A stretch of 64,000 nucleotides of DNA, taken from contig BCHH01000002.1 of NCBI GenBank assembly GCA_001599595.1, positions 3,648,425 to 3,712,424 of the forward strand, written 5' to 3'. A model generated the notes under the pieces. It saw only the letters and a list, made by a program, of their open reading frames with translations, made no database searches and was not told the origin of the DNA. This DNA is from Beverwykella pulmonaria. Taxonomy: Eukaryota > Ascomycota > Dothideomycetes > Pleosporales > Melanommataceae. This document shows, in pieces, positions 45,537 through 56,876 of the stretch. The translations under genes were made by a program, and so were the position numbers. Each line of letters begins with the position of its first letter. Positions within the stretch are counted from its first letter, which is position 1.

Positions 45537-46496
45537 ATGTCCAAGCGAAAAGCAGACCCATCGACCCTCCCGCAACAACGAAGCGGTAAGACACGAACGC
45601 CTGGCATCTTCAACCTGCAACCACAACCACAACCGCAACCGCAACTGCAACCGCAATCTCAATCTCCCAGTCCCCAGAAATGCTTCTTCCTCGACATGCT
45701 CCCTCTCGAGCTCCGCTTCGCCGTCTACGAGCACCTCGTCGTGTCGCCGTCGGCCCTCCGCGGCAAGACCGCGAGGAAAGAAAACGAAAAGATGCACGTC
45801 GACCTGTCCATCCTACGCGTCAACCGCCAAATCTACGCCGAAGCGCTCCCGCTCTTCTACGGAAAAAACACCTTCTACGTTAGCAGCATCCCGGACGCGT
45901 CTACCTCGGGAGCTAAGGACTCCCTACCAGAAGTTGAATTCGATCCGCCCCTTCCACGACCCCACTGGCCACTCATCCGCCACCTAAAAATCAACCTGCT
46001 CTACCTCCCGCAAATCCTCGTTTGCACCTCTGGCCGCAACGGCATCGGCTGGCAGCCCGTCTCTCCGGGTGCCTCCTCTTACATTTCGCTACTCGTCTCT
46101 CTCCTCACAACCTGCGGCCCCAAACTCCTCTCCCTTTCCCTCGTCGCCGAAGTCCCCACCTCCTTCTGCACGAAGAAATGCCTCGTTAGCTTCTTCATGT
46201 GCGACCGGGATCACCGGTTCGCCGCCGTGTTGGGGAGTTTAGAGAAGGTGAAGAGTGTGCCGCTCGCGTTTGAGTTCCCGGATTGTTACTTTAGGGTGGG
46301 CGTGGAAAAGGGGGTTTTCAAGAAGAAGAGCATTTTGGTGTTGGCTTGTCGGTTTATGTTTTGTCAGAGTCGGCTTAGGGTTAGGGCAATAGTGGAGGAG
46401 TTTGAGAAGGGGAGACGGGGGCAGGAATTTAAGGGAGAGGAGGGAGGACGGAAGAAGAGGACGGATTTAGGGCCGTTTATGGATGGGTTGTGGTGA
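45537..46496 (+). CDS. F-box-like (2EXR-type) protein with a Gln-Pro repeat
   Basis: A single-exon 319-aa protein. After a basic N-terminus, an uninterrupted Gln-Pro repeat is encoded by a CAACCR microsatellite. The domain then begins FFLDMLPLELRFAVYEHLV, continuing ILRVNRQIYAEALPLFYGKN. This is the fungal F-box-like/2EXR arrangement (a small F-box followed by a conserved RxNRQIYxEAxxLFYxxN strand). Such proteins are numerous in Pezizomycotina and probably adaptors for ubiquitin ligases, but individual targets are unknown. The C-terminus is basic (KGRRGQEFKGEEGGRKKR). Repeat length may vary between strains. Confidence 0.82.
   Translation: MSKRKADPSTLPQQRSGKTRTPGIFNLQPQPQPQPQLQPQSQSPSPQKCFFLDMLPLELRFAVYEHLVVSPSALRGKTARKENEKMHVDLSILRVNRQIYAEALPLFYGKNTFYVSSIPDASTSGAKDSLPEVEFDPPLPRPHWPLIRHLKINLLYLPQILVCTSGRNGIGWQPVSPGASSYISLLVSLLTTCGPKLLSLSLVAEVPTSFCTKKCLVSFFMCDRDHRFAAVLGSLEKVKSVPLAFEFPDCYFRVGVEKGVFKKKSILVLACRFMFCQSRLRVRAIVEEFEKGRRGQEFKGEEGGRKKRTDLGPFMDGLW
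45611..45663 (+). repeat. CAACCR hexamer microsatellite (coding)
   Basis: About eight copies of CAACC(A/G) or close variants encode the Gln-Pro run of the F-box-like protein. The hexamer unit keeps the reading frame when copy number changes. Confidence 0.85.
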
Positions 46497-47627
46497 GGGG
46501 AGGGGAAAGAGTGCAAGGTGAAGCCTGCGTGGGATGGCGAGTAGTAGATCGTGGTTCTTTCTTTCTTTCTTTCTTTCTTTCTTCTTCTTCCCTCTCTATT
46601 CTCTTTTACTTTTTTAATCCTTTTCCTTCCTCATTTCCTAGTTTCGCATAGCACAAGCAACGAGCATATCGGGGCCAGCAATAAGGAACACGGCAACTTT
46701 GAACATGCTATGGCGCATGCTGGAACTGGCTTTCTTGCCCTCTGTTTTCCCTCTGCTCCCTTCGGCAAAGATCAAAGGCGTTTGAAGCGGCGTTTTGGAC
46801 GCTTGAAACAATGGACTTTGCTTCCTGTTGGCATTGGGCATATCTCCCTCTTTCTCTCGCATTAGATTTGCGATGGTAATTTTTTTTCGCATTTTAGAGA
46901 AAAGCGCATATAGACATACTGGATGGACCGGTATACATACACACATATAATACGACATACGTACTACTGCAGGTTAGCTATCTTTGTTTCGAGCCTGATA
47001 TTATACTGCATGTTCTCACACCTAGAGAGAAAAACAAGAGTGGGCCAAGGAGAACCTTTAAAATGTTGTAAAGCGCGTGCTAGCAATTACAGTAAGGCTA
47101 AGTAGGGCAAATTTTAATTCCCTTGCCCTCTGCCTGGAATCTGGTGATTCTTCGACTGCGGGTATGTCGTAAAACGATCAATGATGTCTTGAGCCTCTGG
47201 GACAGTAATCATCCCATTTCCCGACGGAGGAACGCCAGATGTTCCAGATCCCGACGGAGAAGCGGCACAGCAGCCACCTCCGACCAGCATGCGCCATCAG
47301 CGCCAAGTGGCTGATGCTCAGTGTGACTCGGCCGAAAGCTATATAAAATTTTTATCCTCACGTTCTAAACATCATCAACGATGCTTTTGGCTCTGCTCGT
47401 CACCTCCGCAAACCGTCCGGGCGGCGACAATCTAGTGTGACGTACGTCTGATGTGCGCTAGATACTGGATGGAACGCCGAAACAGGCAAGGGGGTGGAGG
47501 AATCTGATCTCCGGACAGCGTGATGTCCCTACTGAAGAAAATGATATATATACTGGCGCACGTCTTCGAGGTGTCTGTCAACGCAGCACTCCTGATCCTC
47601 AACATCATACTACCATCACTCTCCAAA
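46497..47627. other. Intergenic with a (CTTT)n tract
   Basis: A CTTT microsatellite of about seven units lies at 46556-46590. The remainder is non-coding by inspection. The last part is the leader of the SDR gene, which includes an in-frame upstream ATG at 47523. Confidence 0.45.
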
Positions 47628-48619
47628 ATGGTCGCTTTCAATCCCGCAAAGGACATCCCCAGTCTCGCTGGCAAGGTCATTCTGGTGACCGGCGGTAGGC
47701 TCCACTTCCTCAATTGCATGTCGATGTAAAAGATAGCTAATATAAGGATGATACAGGTAACGCAGGCCTCGGCAAGCAAACAATCCAATACCTCGCCGGT
47801 CATGCGCCTACGCGCATCTACCTCGCGGCGCGAACACCCTCCAAGGCTACCTCTGCCATCGCCGATATCAAAGCCGCGGTGCCTAACGCCTCCATCGAAC
47901 ACTTGCCCCTCGACCTCACGTCATTTGAATCCATCGCCGCGGCGGCCAACACATTCAAGGCCAAAGAATCGCGCCTCGACTTGTTGATAAACAATGCAGG
48001 CGTCATGGCCATGCCCTACAGCCTCACGAACGAAGGCTACGAGATCCAATTCGGCACAAACCACGTCGGGCACGCGCTATTGACCAAACTCCTCCTTCCT
48101 ACCCTCCTCGAAACAGCCGCGCGACCTGGCTCCGACGTCCGCATCGTCAATCTGAGCAGCATGGGGCACTTCCTCGCTCCCTCGGCAGGAATCATCTGGG
48201 ACCAAGCCGCGCTGGAAAAGGACAGTACATGGGCGCGCTACGGGCAGTCGAAACTCGCAAACATCCTCTTCACCAAAGAACTCGCGGCCCGCTATCCGCA
48301 GATCACAAGTGTAGCGATCCATCCGGGCGTTATTCTCACGGACTTGTATTCGTCATTTGCAAAGGGGTTTTTCATGAAGTGGGCGACGTGGTTTTATGGG
48401 CTGTTAATGCCCATTTTGCCGGGCCACTTTGGCGATACGAAGGGCGGCGCGCTGAATCAGACGTGGGCTGCGACGGTGGATAAGAACACGTTGGTGAATG
48501 GTGGGTATTATATTCCGGTGGGCAAGTTGAGTGCAGGGAGTGGGAAGGCGAGGGATAAAGGGTTGGCGAAGAAGTTGTGGGAGTGGACAGAGGAGGAGCT
48601 GGGGAGGCATGGGTATTAG
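47628..48619 (+). CDS. Short-chain dehydrogenase/reductase
   Basis: Two exons, 47628-47694 and 47757-48619 (62-nt intron, phase 1), give 309 aa. The nucleotide-binding motif VTGGNAGLGKQTI spans the splice site, so its two halves are in different exons. LLINNAGVMAMP, VNLSSMGHF and the catalytic YGQSKLANILF (Tyr-xxx-Lys) follow, then VAIHPGVILTDLY. This is the NAD(P)-dependent retinol-dehydrogenase-like branch. An in-frame ATG at 47523 would add 35 hydrophobic residues (a possible membrane anchor). I prefer 47628 because MVAFNPAKDIPSLAGKV is the usual start of this fungal subgroup. The substrate is not predictable. Confidence 0.9.
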
Positions 48620-49362
48620 GGTGTTGGTGGCGGTGAGGATGAGTTCGAAGGGTTAATAAGTGGATTTTTAGATCTTGTTCTGCTATATATGTCTTGTATA
48701 GAATGGATGTTCGATTTATCAATGTAATCCTCAGTGGTTATCTTCAGGATAAGATTGCGGGACAATACGGCACAGCTAGCGGGCCGAAGAATATATTTAA
48801 CTTCACGAGAAGCGACTCGATCTTCTAGCAGGACTCAGCCCGTCAAGGGTGACGGCATCAACCGTATACATATCATTAAATCAACATAGGTGCACTGGTG
48901 GGTGATCCTGGTTTTTGCGCAGTGTAAGAAAGCATGTATCACTCAACATTAACCTCTGCCACATGGGTTACTTGAATACTCGTTTTAATTTTGCATCAAC
49001 TGCTCTAGATGTAATCTAATACACAATTTCTAGGTCATAGGATGTCATATTTGATGTCCTCCACTGGCAAAATCTGCGTTCTTGCCAGCACAAATGCCTC
49101 AGCACGTATACTAAAATACAGGACGTGGGGTATAATGATAAGTCATAAATCATAAGTCGGTGTCATGGAGCATTTCCCCCCGGTGAAGATATACAGATAA
49201 GGTATGAGAACGCATGCAGAAGGCAGATGACACTGAAAAATTTAAACGACTAAAGCCAAAATTCATCTTGAGTGGATATCTATGCATAGTGAAGCATACC
49301 TAGTAAACGCCGAATTCATACCTAGGAAGCGTCTCCTAGGTGTCGAGCCTAGAGAATCAGAA
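48620..49362. other. Intergenic between convergent genes
   Basis: AT-rich, with no coding signal seen. It holds the 3' ends of the SDR and the DUF262 gene. Confidence 0.5.
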
Positions 49363-51799
49363 TTACCGGAAACTGTATTTGTTCTTCGCCTTTCTGCTCT
49401 TCTTGTTCTTTGCGTATGCGTTCGATGGCAGATCGTCTACGGCTGTGTGCCCTACCCCCGATGCTGTGCTTGCCTGATGTTGATTGTCCACCGGTGCTTT
49501 TATCTTTCTCGAAGCGTGGAATTGGGTGAGGAGATTTCGGCGTTCTTGCTCCGTATCGTCGGTGAGATCGATGATGCTGTCGCCTTGGGGTAGAGGGCCA
49601 ATGGAGTACTTGCGAGCAGGTAGTGTACGAGGCTGCGCTTGTGGGCGAACTGGAAGCGGGACATTAGTGGCATTTGGCAATTCCTGATGCTGGTCTCCGG
49701 CATGGGCTGGTATTATATTGAGAGCAGACCTTCGCCTTTCAGCGGCCACGGGTGTTGTTGGTACCGCTGATGCGGAAGGTGGTGCCATCGGAGCTGTAGC
49801 AGCACGATTCGCATCTAAAGCCGCGATCCGGTTCTGGCGTGCTTGTTCTGGCGTGAGTCCACCGACGAAGCGGCTGGCGCCAGACACCTGGGCCATTGCT
49901 CCCATAACACCAGCTGGCATCTTTGATTTGCGAGCTTTCTGCGTTTTGGAAGGAGGTTGAGGGGGTACTACGGAAGGCGGAGTTGGTCTTTTTGGAGACA
50001 ACGACTGGGTAAGTGTTGCTGTATCATCTAATACCATCGGGTCCGCTGTCGATGATCTGGCACGTGAGTGGTGATCTGGCGCGGGTTGTGGAAGAACGGA
50101 TGGCTGCGTGCTTCCTTCAGAGCTCGACTCTACTCTCTGTCGTTTACGCGGATGCTGGTGAATTGGGAGATCCGATGGCGCTTCTTCTAGCGTCACTGGT
50201 GCTGCTGGTGCTGACACTGGCTTATATTGGGGTGTGACTGTGGCCGGGTTGCTTCTAGATGCAACGTGTACTTGTTTTGTCCTTGCCGTAGGACGTCCTT
50301 TCTTTACAGTTTGCGAGGCCTGTACAACGGGCGTCTGTTGTGCTGCCAGAGGCCCGTTCCTAGCGACACGTACCACGCTACGGTCAACCGTCGTTCCGAC
50401 AGCTCCACGGATCCTTTCCAAGTCATCAATGTACTCCCAGCAGTGTTTCCACACCGCTGCGTTCATTCGCAAGTCAACGAAGTGCTCGCGCAGACTCTCT
50501 CGCAAAGCAGTGATGTCCCCAAGTAGTAATTTGTTGTTTCGTGTGTCCGAATACATCGAGATGAGGATCACTACAGCGACCATTTCGACTGGAGCGAACG
50601 TTTGTACGCCCCTTAATCTCTTGTCGCCGTTTGTGAAGGTGTCAGGATTTTCCTCGATCAGGTCTCCGAATATGGTGAACACGCTTGCCAGGTGGGACTT
50701 GACTCCGTCGTCCACGGCATCGCGATTCTTTAACAGCTTAGGCAACGCCGTATAGGTGGTTTTCAGGATTGGGATACCATTGGTATTAGTAGGGTGCTGG
50801 ACTTCCATGACTTGACTGAAGCAAGACAAAGCCATTTGGAACTCTTTTGCACGCGTGCGATCCTTCAGGAGTGAAAATACCACAGGGAAGTCGTCAACAA
50901 ACATCTTGGCGAGTTCTTGCCAGGGCCCAGTAGAGGCGCGCATTTTCTCAGCTGCCGAAAGCTGGACCCCCATCTGGACGCGAGCGAACAGGTCTTCTTC
51001 CTGCTCTGGTGAGAGGTCTGCAAACTCGAACGAGACGAAATCTTTCTGGAGAAATTGCGCTTGTTGCGCATCTGATAGGACTTTCCGTCTTCCACTAGCG
51101 GAACGGTCGCAGAACCACCTAAACTAGTTAGCCATATAGAGTTTGTGCTACGCAGTGTTTAGCTACTTACCATTTTTCTCCGCGATGGTCATTGCAAGGA
51201 ATCAGGCCCTGGATGAAGGCCTTCACAGATGAGAGACGTTGCTTGCCATCTACACATACCAGGGTGTGCTTGTTGCCCTCCGTATAGTGTTTGCTCAATA
51301 TGATTGGAGGAATGTAGTAATTTTCTATACAGTCCGGTCAGCAATTGGTCTGGTTTGAAAAGCAGGCTGCTTATCTACCCATTAAGGAGTTGATCAGGCC
51401 AGTCATACGATCGGCTGAATGCAGTGGTCAGCGAGGAACAATAAACATTTGAGCACGGCTTCGGGATGTCGCACCGGTCCAGACTACTTCTCGTTGATAC
51501 TCGGGGTCAACGTTAATGTGTCCAGTTTCGAGCTGCTCTGTCGAGATGATTAGACAGATGAAGACAGTGCAGAGGTGAGCTCACTCATCAGCCACTTCAG
51601 TGGACGCATGACGACGGACGATGGCGAAAGTTGAGGCCGCGGACGATAAGAAGAACCATCGTCTTCCTCGGACAACTCTTCGAGGTGAAAATCATCTCCC
51701 TCCGCTTCATCTTTGAGACATAGCTACAGCGTGTAAGCAGACAGTTACCAAAGTGAAGGCGAGCTCGTTGCTAACCTGGCTCTCTTGATTGGGCTCCAT
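49363..51799 (-). CDS. DUF262 / GmrSD-N-like protein
   Basis: Six exons on the minus strand (ATG at 51799; five introns of about 50-60 nt between 51780 and 51120) join in frame to about 720 aa. The N-terminal DUF262 fold has DPEYQREVVWTADRMTGLI, YYIPPIILSKH and the key loop CVDGKQRLSSVKAFI, equivalent to the DGQQR nucleotide-binding loop of GmrSD and ParB-like proteins. FVSFEFADLSPEQEEDLFARVQMG follows. The long C-terminal half is disordered: Pro/Ser/Ala-rich, with a basic KRQRVESSSE patch and a SIIDLTDDT segment resembling a SUMO-interacting motif. Bacterial relatives are modification-dependent restriction enzymes; the fungal version lacks a visible DUF1524 HNH domain, so nuclease activity is doubtful. 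The role is unknown. Confidence 0.85.
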
Positions 51800-53646
51800 G
51801 ATGGTGGTTGCATGCCAAGGTAGGTTGCTGATATATAGCGCAAGCCTTCCAACCTTGCCGAAGACTTTAATACCGCACTAGCACGTGGCTGTAACTTAGC
51901 TTTAGCTTCTTTACCAAAATCAAACTAGCGTTTGGTAATTTATATCGGAAGCTTAATCTTCATTATTAATTGCATTATAAGCCCAGCGCTATCATAAGAA
52001 ATGGAAGGAAAGAATAAATGAAGAGCAAAATGGCAAATTCCCACTTTTATATAGTAGCCAAGAAGTGGAGCGCATTTGCTACCTAAAACAACACAGAGTA
52101 TATCATTGGACAACTGAACACCGACTTTTCGAAGTCACCCAAAGGTTGATATCTATCGATTTTTCATCGAAATACTACTCAAATGCCTTCTTAAATCTGT
52201 TTTCTAAAGTCCCTTTCTCGCTGCAGGTGTGTGTTGTGGCAGGCGCGCTGCCATCTTGAGTCTTTGACCTGAAATTTCTTCAAAATGGTCTGTGCGCCAT
52301 TCAGATTTTCGCGTTCGGTCGAAGGCACACTACTACAGAGATTTGGAGGCAGCCCCGTTACTCCTCTTTCTCGCAATCCATAGGGCATGGCCAGTCCTTA
52401 TACGAAATCTCTCTCTCCTCTGAGCAGAGCCACGGCTCCTACCCGACAGAGCACCGGCTCTCGACACCTACGCACGCGACAGAGCACCGGCTCTTTACTA
52501 CAGTCGCTACAGCAAAGCAACGATCTCGATAACCTGAGGACATCCCCTGCCTCAACAAAGCAAGAACTAGCTGCCGCTATGACAGCTACCACAGCCGCCA
52601 CAGTAAAGCAACAAACTCAATAACCTGAGAGCACCCCCTGCCTCATACAAATTAACAAAAGGCTGCCTCTCTACGCCTAGCTGATTTGTTTAGGATGCTC
52701 TTTGAGTATTACTACACCGACTTAATTACAAATACATAATCATAACCTGGAATTCAGGCAGAGTGTAGTTATGCTATACAGTTATCAACATAACTTAAGA
52801 TGGATACAAAATTGTTACAAACACAACCCAGGAACTACTGACGACAAGTCATACTGTCCGTAATAGTAGCGCGGCAAGCGACCCGATAAAAAGGCCATAA
52901 GACTACGACATGGGGGACGATGCCCCACCATCAGATAGTGAATCAAACTGAAATAATACTGTAAGCTACAGTATTATGTGATGGATTAGTGGATCTGTTG
53001 GATCTGTAAATCACAGAGCCACAGAGCCACAGAGCCATATCTTGGCCAACAGATCCAGTCGAATATATAAACTTTACGAATCTCCTAGATAGTCTGCATA
53101 GTCAATTCAATCGTATCCCCTGCATACATCTGTTCTGACATTGACGCCGCTCACAGTGAAGCCTCTCGCCAGTCAGGAATTTATTGTCTATCACATTACC
53201 CTCTCCTTGCTTCGACATCAACCTTGTATTCACCCCTCTCACCCTCCACCACCTAGGAGAACTCAGCCCTACCTGTTATGTGATGATGCCACAGGATTCG
53301 GGACCCACCATTAACATATACTTTGCACGCCGGAGGTGTAAGACTCCTGCTGTAGCTACCTGCTTTAGAGCCCTAGTAAAGAGGGATTAGTAGAGTAAGC
53401 GCAGTGCTTCATAGCCTAATGGGCTGAACAAGCATCATTGTATTAGCCTAGCAGCCGATAGTATCAATGTGAATGATTGAAGTATATATATATCATTAGA
53501 CATTTGTTTTAATCACAAGATCAGTTGCATTAGTACTTCCAAATCTGTGTTTCAAGCCAAGAGCTGTTGGGCTGAGCATTACATTCGTTCAGAACATTAC
53601 TGTACGACTTCAAGAGTCTTGCGGAGTGGAGGGAGAAGGCACGTGT
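51800..53646. other. AT-rich intergenic with repeats; possible LTR remnant
   Basis: About 1.8 kb. An internally repeated patch at 52430-52660 contains CGACAGAGCACCGGCTCT twice and ACCTGAG(G/A) plus CCCCTGCCTCA twice. A perfect 11-bp hairpin lies at 52953-52977. From 52996 to 53140 the sequence starts TGTTGG, has three tandem CACAGAGCC units and a TATATAAA, and ends ACA, like a short LTR, but no 5-bp duplication flanks it. No gene is supported. Confidence 0.4.
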
Positions 53647-54778
53647 CTATTGCAACCCGACTTCCTCTCCGCGGTAATCCGCCATGCCCTCTTTCACAAT
53701 TTTCCTCAAATGCGCAGCAGCCCGCCCAAGTTCACCCCCTCCTTTCGCTGCCTGCTCCAGTCCCGCGACAATTGCTGGCTCCACTCTCTCGTGAAACACC
53801 CTCTGCCGATCTTCTCGATCTTCGTACATTTCTGCCTCCTCGTCTCTCGGTGCCCCAAAAAGGTTCAAGTGAGCGTATGCATTCGACCGTTGTGATAGAA
53901 CATGATGTTGTGTTTGCCAGAGAGGGAAGCTACTCCCACTCCCATCAATCGCTGCTACTGCTTGAGGTAGTATCAGGCCAGCCTTCAGGAACAATGCGAG
54001 CGCACCCATCTGCTTGACTTGCACCTTTGCATCCCCGCCGGCTTTTCCGAATGACTTGGCTGTTGACCATTTTCCGGACGTGTCATTCTGCCAACCTAAG
54101 AGGCCGAGGAAGCACTTGAGCATCTTTACCCACCCGCCAGCGCAACTAACAACCTCATCGGCTGCGGCCGCAAGTAGCCACTCCAGAACATCAAGAGCAA
54201 AAATTCGGATCTCTGCGGCGAGATGTGTCATGCCAGCTCGAGTATGAAGTAAAAGCTGATCAGTCTGGCTCGCGATATCTCCCTTCGGTAGACTCTGAAG
54301 GAGCTTCAGAAGCTGTTCTCGAACTTTGTTGGATCCATCGAGGATAAGTCGCTGCACTGCAGGAAGTATTACTGATGATGGCTGTGGTAGGGGAGTTCCT
54401 GGAGCATTGTTGGTAATTGCAGTGGTCAAGTATGCCAAAGAATCGCGCCTCTGCGTGTCGGATTTGTGGTTGAGTAATGCCAGGTGATGGGCACATTGTG
54501 CTTCTACGGAAGGAGCATTTGCGGAAAGAGATTGTTGCTTTAGCGCAATTGCTGAGCGTAATGTAAGCCATGCGCTTTGAGTCCGTTACTGCAATTCAAC
54601 CTACATTTGGCCTTGAAACTTGTGTCCGTGGCATTGGCTGCTTTTGGCTTCCCCTTTCCGACTCTCAGTTTTTGTTTCTGTTGGAATGTCAGAATAATTC
54701 TTATGATTCAGTGATCCAACGTCAACGGACCTGGAAATCCTTCTTCTTTTCTTTCTTCTTTTTTGCGCTTGAACCCAT
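53647..54778 (-). CDS. IPI1: Pre-rRNA-processing protein Ipi1
   Basis: Ipi1 is part of the Rix1 complex needed for 60S pre-ribosome maturation (ITS2 processing) in the nucleus. Three exons, 54778-54731, 54677-54605 and 54551-53647 (two 53-nt introns), give 341 aa. The N-terminus is the family's lysine-rich start (MGSSAKKKKEKKKDFQ) followed by KLRVGKGKPKAANATDTSFK, as in the TEX10/Ipi1 group. A helical repeat body follows, with ALLNHKSDTQRRDSLAYLTT and LILDGSNKVREQLLKLLQSL, then IRIFALDVLEWLLAAA. The gene is divergent from the dynein light-chain gene, with about 290 bp between start codons. Confidence 0.92.
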
Positions 54779-55068
54779 CCTGCCAGCTCAGCCGCTATCG
54801 AGATATCTTCTCCGGATTGAGTGCCGATATTCTGGTATCGTAGAAAGCATGAATGCCACGAACGGAGGCAACTAACATTGAAGTCCTCAAGTGAATTTGG
54901 TTGCGAATGTCAGGAAATTTTGGAAGATCATTATACGCTAGTCCATTTTAAGTAAGACTGCTCTTGGCAAGCCAGCATACCTGACCCTCCACCGTCCAGC
55001 TCTCTGCTTTCGCGCTACTGACATAAAGCTAGGGGATCTTGGTTACGATTCACCTAGACTCCTACGCG

Positions 55069-55587
55069 ATGACTCAAAACGCGGTAAGCCGTTGCAAATT
55101 CCGTCACTACCTTATGGTCGACTTAACAATGTGAACAGCCGGAAGAGACTCTCTCCCTCCTCACACGCCTCAGTCAAAAACCCGGAGTCCAAAGCACCCT
55201 CGTCCTCTCCCGCGAAACCGGCGCAATCGTGCGAACGTCCGGCCTGATCTCCAATACCACATCTGCGAACCCCAACAGCACCCTACCTGCATCTCTCGAA
55301 ACCGCGCCCGACAACTACAGCAATGGAAGGAAGGAGAGCGGAATACAGAGTGCAGAAGACGTGGCGAGCATGGTCTGGTCATTTTTAAGTGCGGCAGGAA
55401 AACTGGTGGATGGACTAGACAAGGAAGATGAGGTTAAGCTGTTGAGACTCAGGACAAAGAAGAACGAGTTGGTCATTGTACCAGGTGCGTGAAGCAAAGT
55501 GTGATAAACCATACATTGAAGTTGACTAATACGAAGATAGATCCCAAATTCATCTTGGTAGTTATACACGATACACCGCCGGCATAA
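55069..55587 (+). CDS. Roadblock/LC7-type dynein light chain
   Basis: Roadblock light chains bind the dynein intermediate chain. Three exons, 55069-55083 (only five codons), 55139-55484 and 55541-55587, give 135 aa. The fold begins ETLSLLTRLSQKPGVQSTLV, LSRETGAIVRTSGLI, and ends NELVIVPDPKFILVVIHDTP. A Ser/Asn-rich insertion (about 35 residues) separates the second strand from the conserved helix VASMVWSFLSAAGKLVDGL and is longer than in animals. The tiny first exon and short last exon would be missed by simple gene finding. Confidence 0.9.
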
Positions 55588-55672
55588 AGATACCTGGATG
55601 AATGCACGTAGAGATGGTGTGGCATGCTTTCAATGATACCCCTTCAGAAAGAGTTCCAAGCGCGTTTGCTGT

Positions 55673-56235
55673 TCACCAATGGGCCTCATTGATCTCCACC
55701 TCGTTCACGTCCACACCATCCTTAAACCATCGATCTGGCGAGAATATTAGCAGCTGCATGCTGGGATCATTTCGAAAGGCTTAGAATACCCACCTGACAC
55801 CTCAATATCGACATCATTACCGCTCATCTGCCTTCTGCGCATCTTGCCATCTTCCGCGAAGGTCCAGTCCTCCAGGCCATAGCAGCGCTTCCACTTCATT
55901 CCATCATGAGCGTCTTGATATTCATACCAGAATTGGACTGCAATCTTGTTCTCTGAGAAGGCGAACAGCTCCTTTCGGAGACGGTAGCTCTTCTCCTTTT
56001 CCCACTTCTTAGTTAGGAAATCTTCGATCGCAGCAGTCCCAGATAGAAACGACGTGCGGTTCCTCCAAATGCTGTCCGGAGTATACGCGCTCGCAATGGT
56101 CTTAGGATCCCTAGCACGATCAGATCAAGCCTTTGAACAGTGGGTGCGCACGATTTACTGGCTGTTCCAGAGGTCTTGTGCCTTCTTCACTTTGGCCTGC
56201 GCGGTCTCCTTAGTGAACGGTGGAACAAGAGACAT
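55673..56235 (-). CDS. DUF1348 / NTF2-like (SnoaL-type) protein
   Basis: Three exons, 56235-56159, 56110-55794 and 55734-55673 (introns 48 and 59 nt), join in frame to 151 aa. The protein matches the DUF1348 group of small cone-shaped NTF2-like proteins: LVPPFTKETAQAKVKKAQDL, then DPKTIASAYTPDSIWRNR, FLTKKWEKEKSYRLRKELF, AVQFWYEYQDAHDGMKWKR and DWTFAEDGKMRRRQMSGNDV, ending in NEVEINEAHW. Bacterial and fungal members are uncharacterised. No catalytic residues can be assigned. Confidence 0.9.
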
Positions 56236-56876
56236 CTTAGGGATCCAAAATTCCGGAAGTTTATGGACAGAAAGTTAATATCGAAGAGTGCGTTGTGAAC
56301 CAGCGGAGTCAGCCATGGTGAACCTTATAGATGGCTAGCTCTTTGATTCTAAACTACAATCGGGATAGTACACATCTGGCGAAATGGTGAAGGCCAGCCA
56401 TCCTTGAGGTTTCACGGTCAACAAACGCGAGTGTAAGGCCGTTGCTACTAAGCAGCATGCGTTTCGTTGCCGTGGAGTGCCGACGGCAGTTTAGTGTGAT
56501 TGAATGCATGGGTTTGGCTTATGTTTCTCGCCCGACTATTTTCCGAGGCCCGCACGAAGGCAGCCGATGAGTGTTTGCAACGGAGGACGATGAGTTATCT
56601 CACATGAACAAGAATCCATGATATGCGCAGGAGTCTGCACAATCTGTCCCGTCTTAGGAATACTAGAAGTGCTGTAGTGCGGAGATCTTTTGACGCCCGG
56701 TCGGAGTTCGCATTGCGTCATTAGTGCCCCGCTGCCCGTTCGAGTAATGAAGCTGTTCAAACGCTGTTCAAACGCTGCCCCTCCAAACTCAAAATCTCAC
56801 TCTCCCACCTTCATACTCCCACGCCACAGCTTCGTAACACAATCATCTCCCTCTACTAAAACACCAATTAATCAAC
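56236..56876. other. Intergenic, divergent promoters
   Basis: This region lies between the NTF2-like gene and the peroxiredoxin gene. A short direct repeat TTCAAACGCTG occurs twice around 56755-56780. No coding signal was seen. Confidence 0.45.

Noticed and set aside
44967..45797. 276-codon minus-strand open frame
   Set aside because: Its first half is antisense to the F-box-like gene, where codon structure on the plus strand explains it (Leu/Arg/Trp runs mirror the Gln-Pro repeat). The second half has no domain or splice support.
47523..47627. Upstream in-frame ATG of the second SDR (35 extra residues)
   Set aside because: Possible as a membrane anchor, but the downstream ATG at 47628 gives the conserved family start, so it was not used.
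52387..52623. 78-codon plus frame rich in Thr/Ser/Gln
   Set aside because: It is produced by the internal repeats of this patch (CGACAGAGCACCGGCTCT twice) and lacks any domain; treated as repeat sequence.
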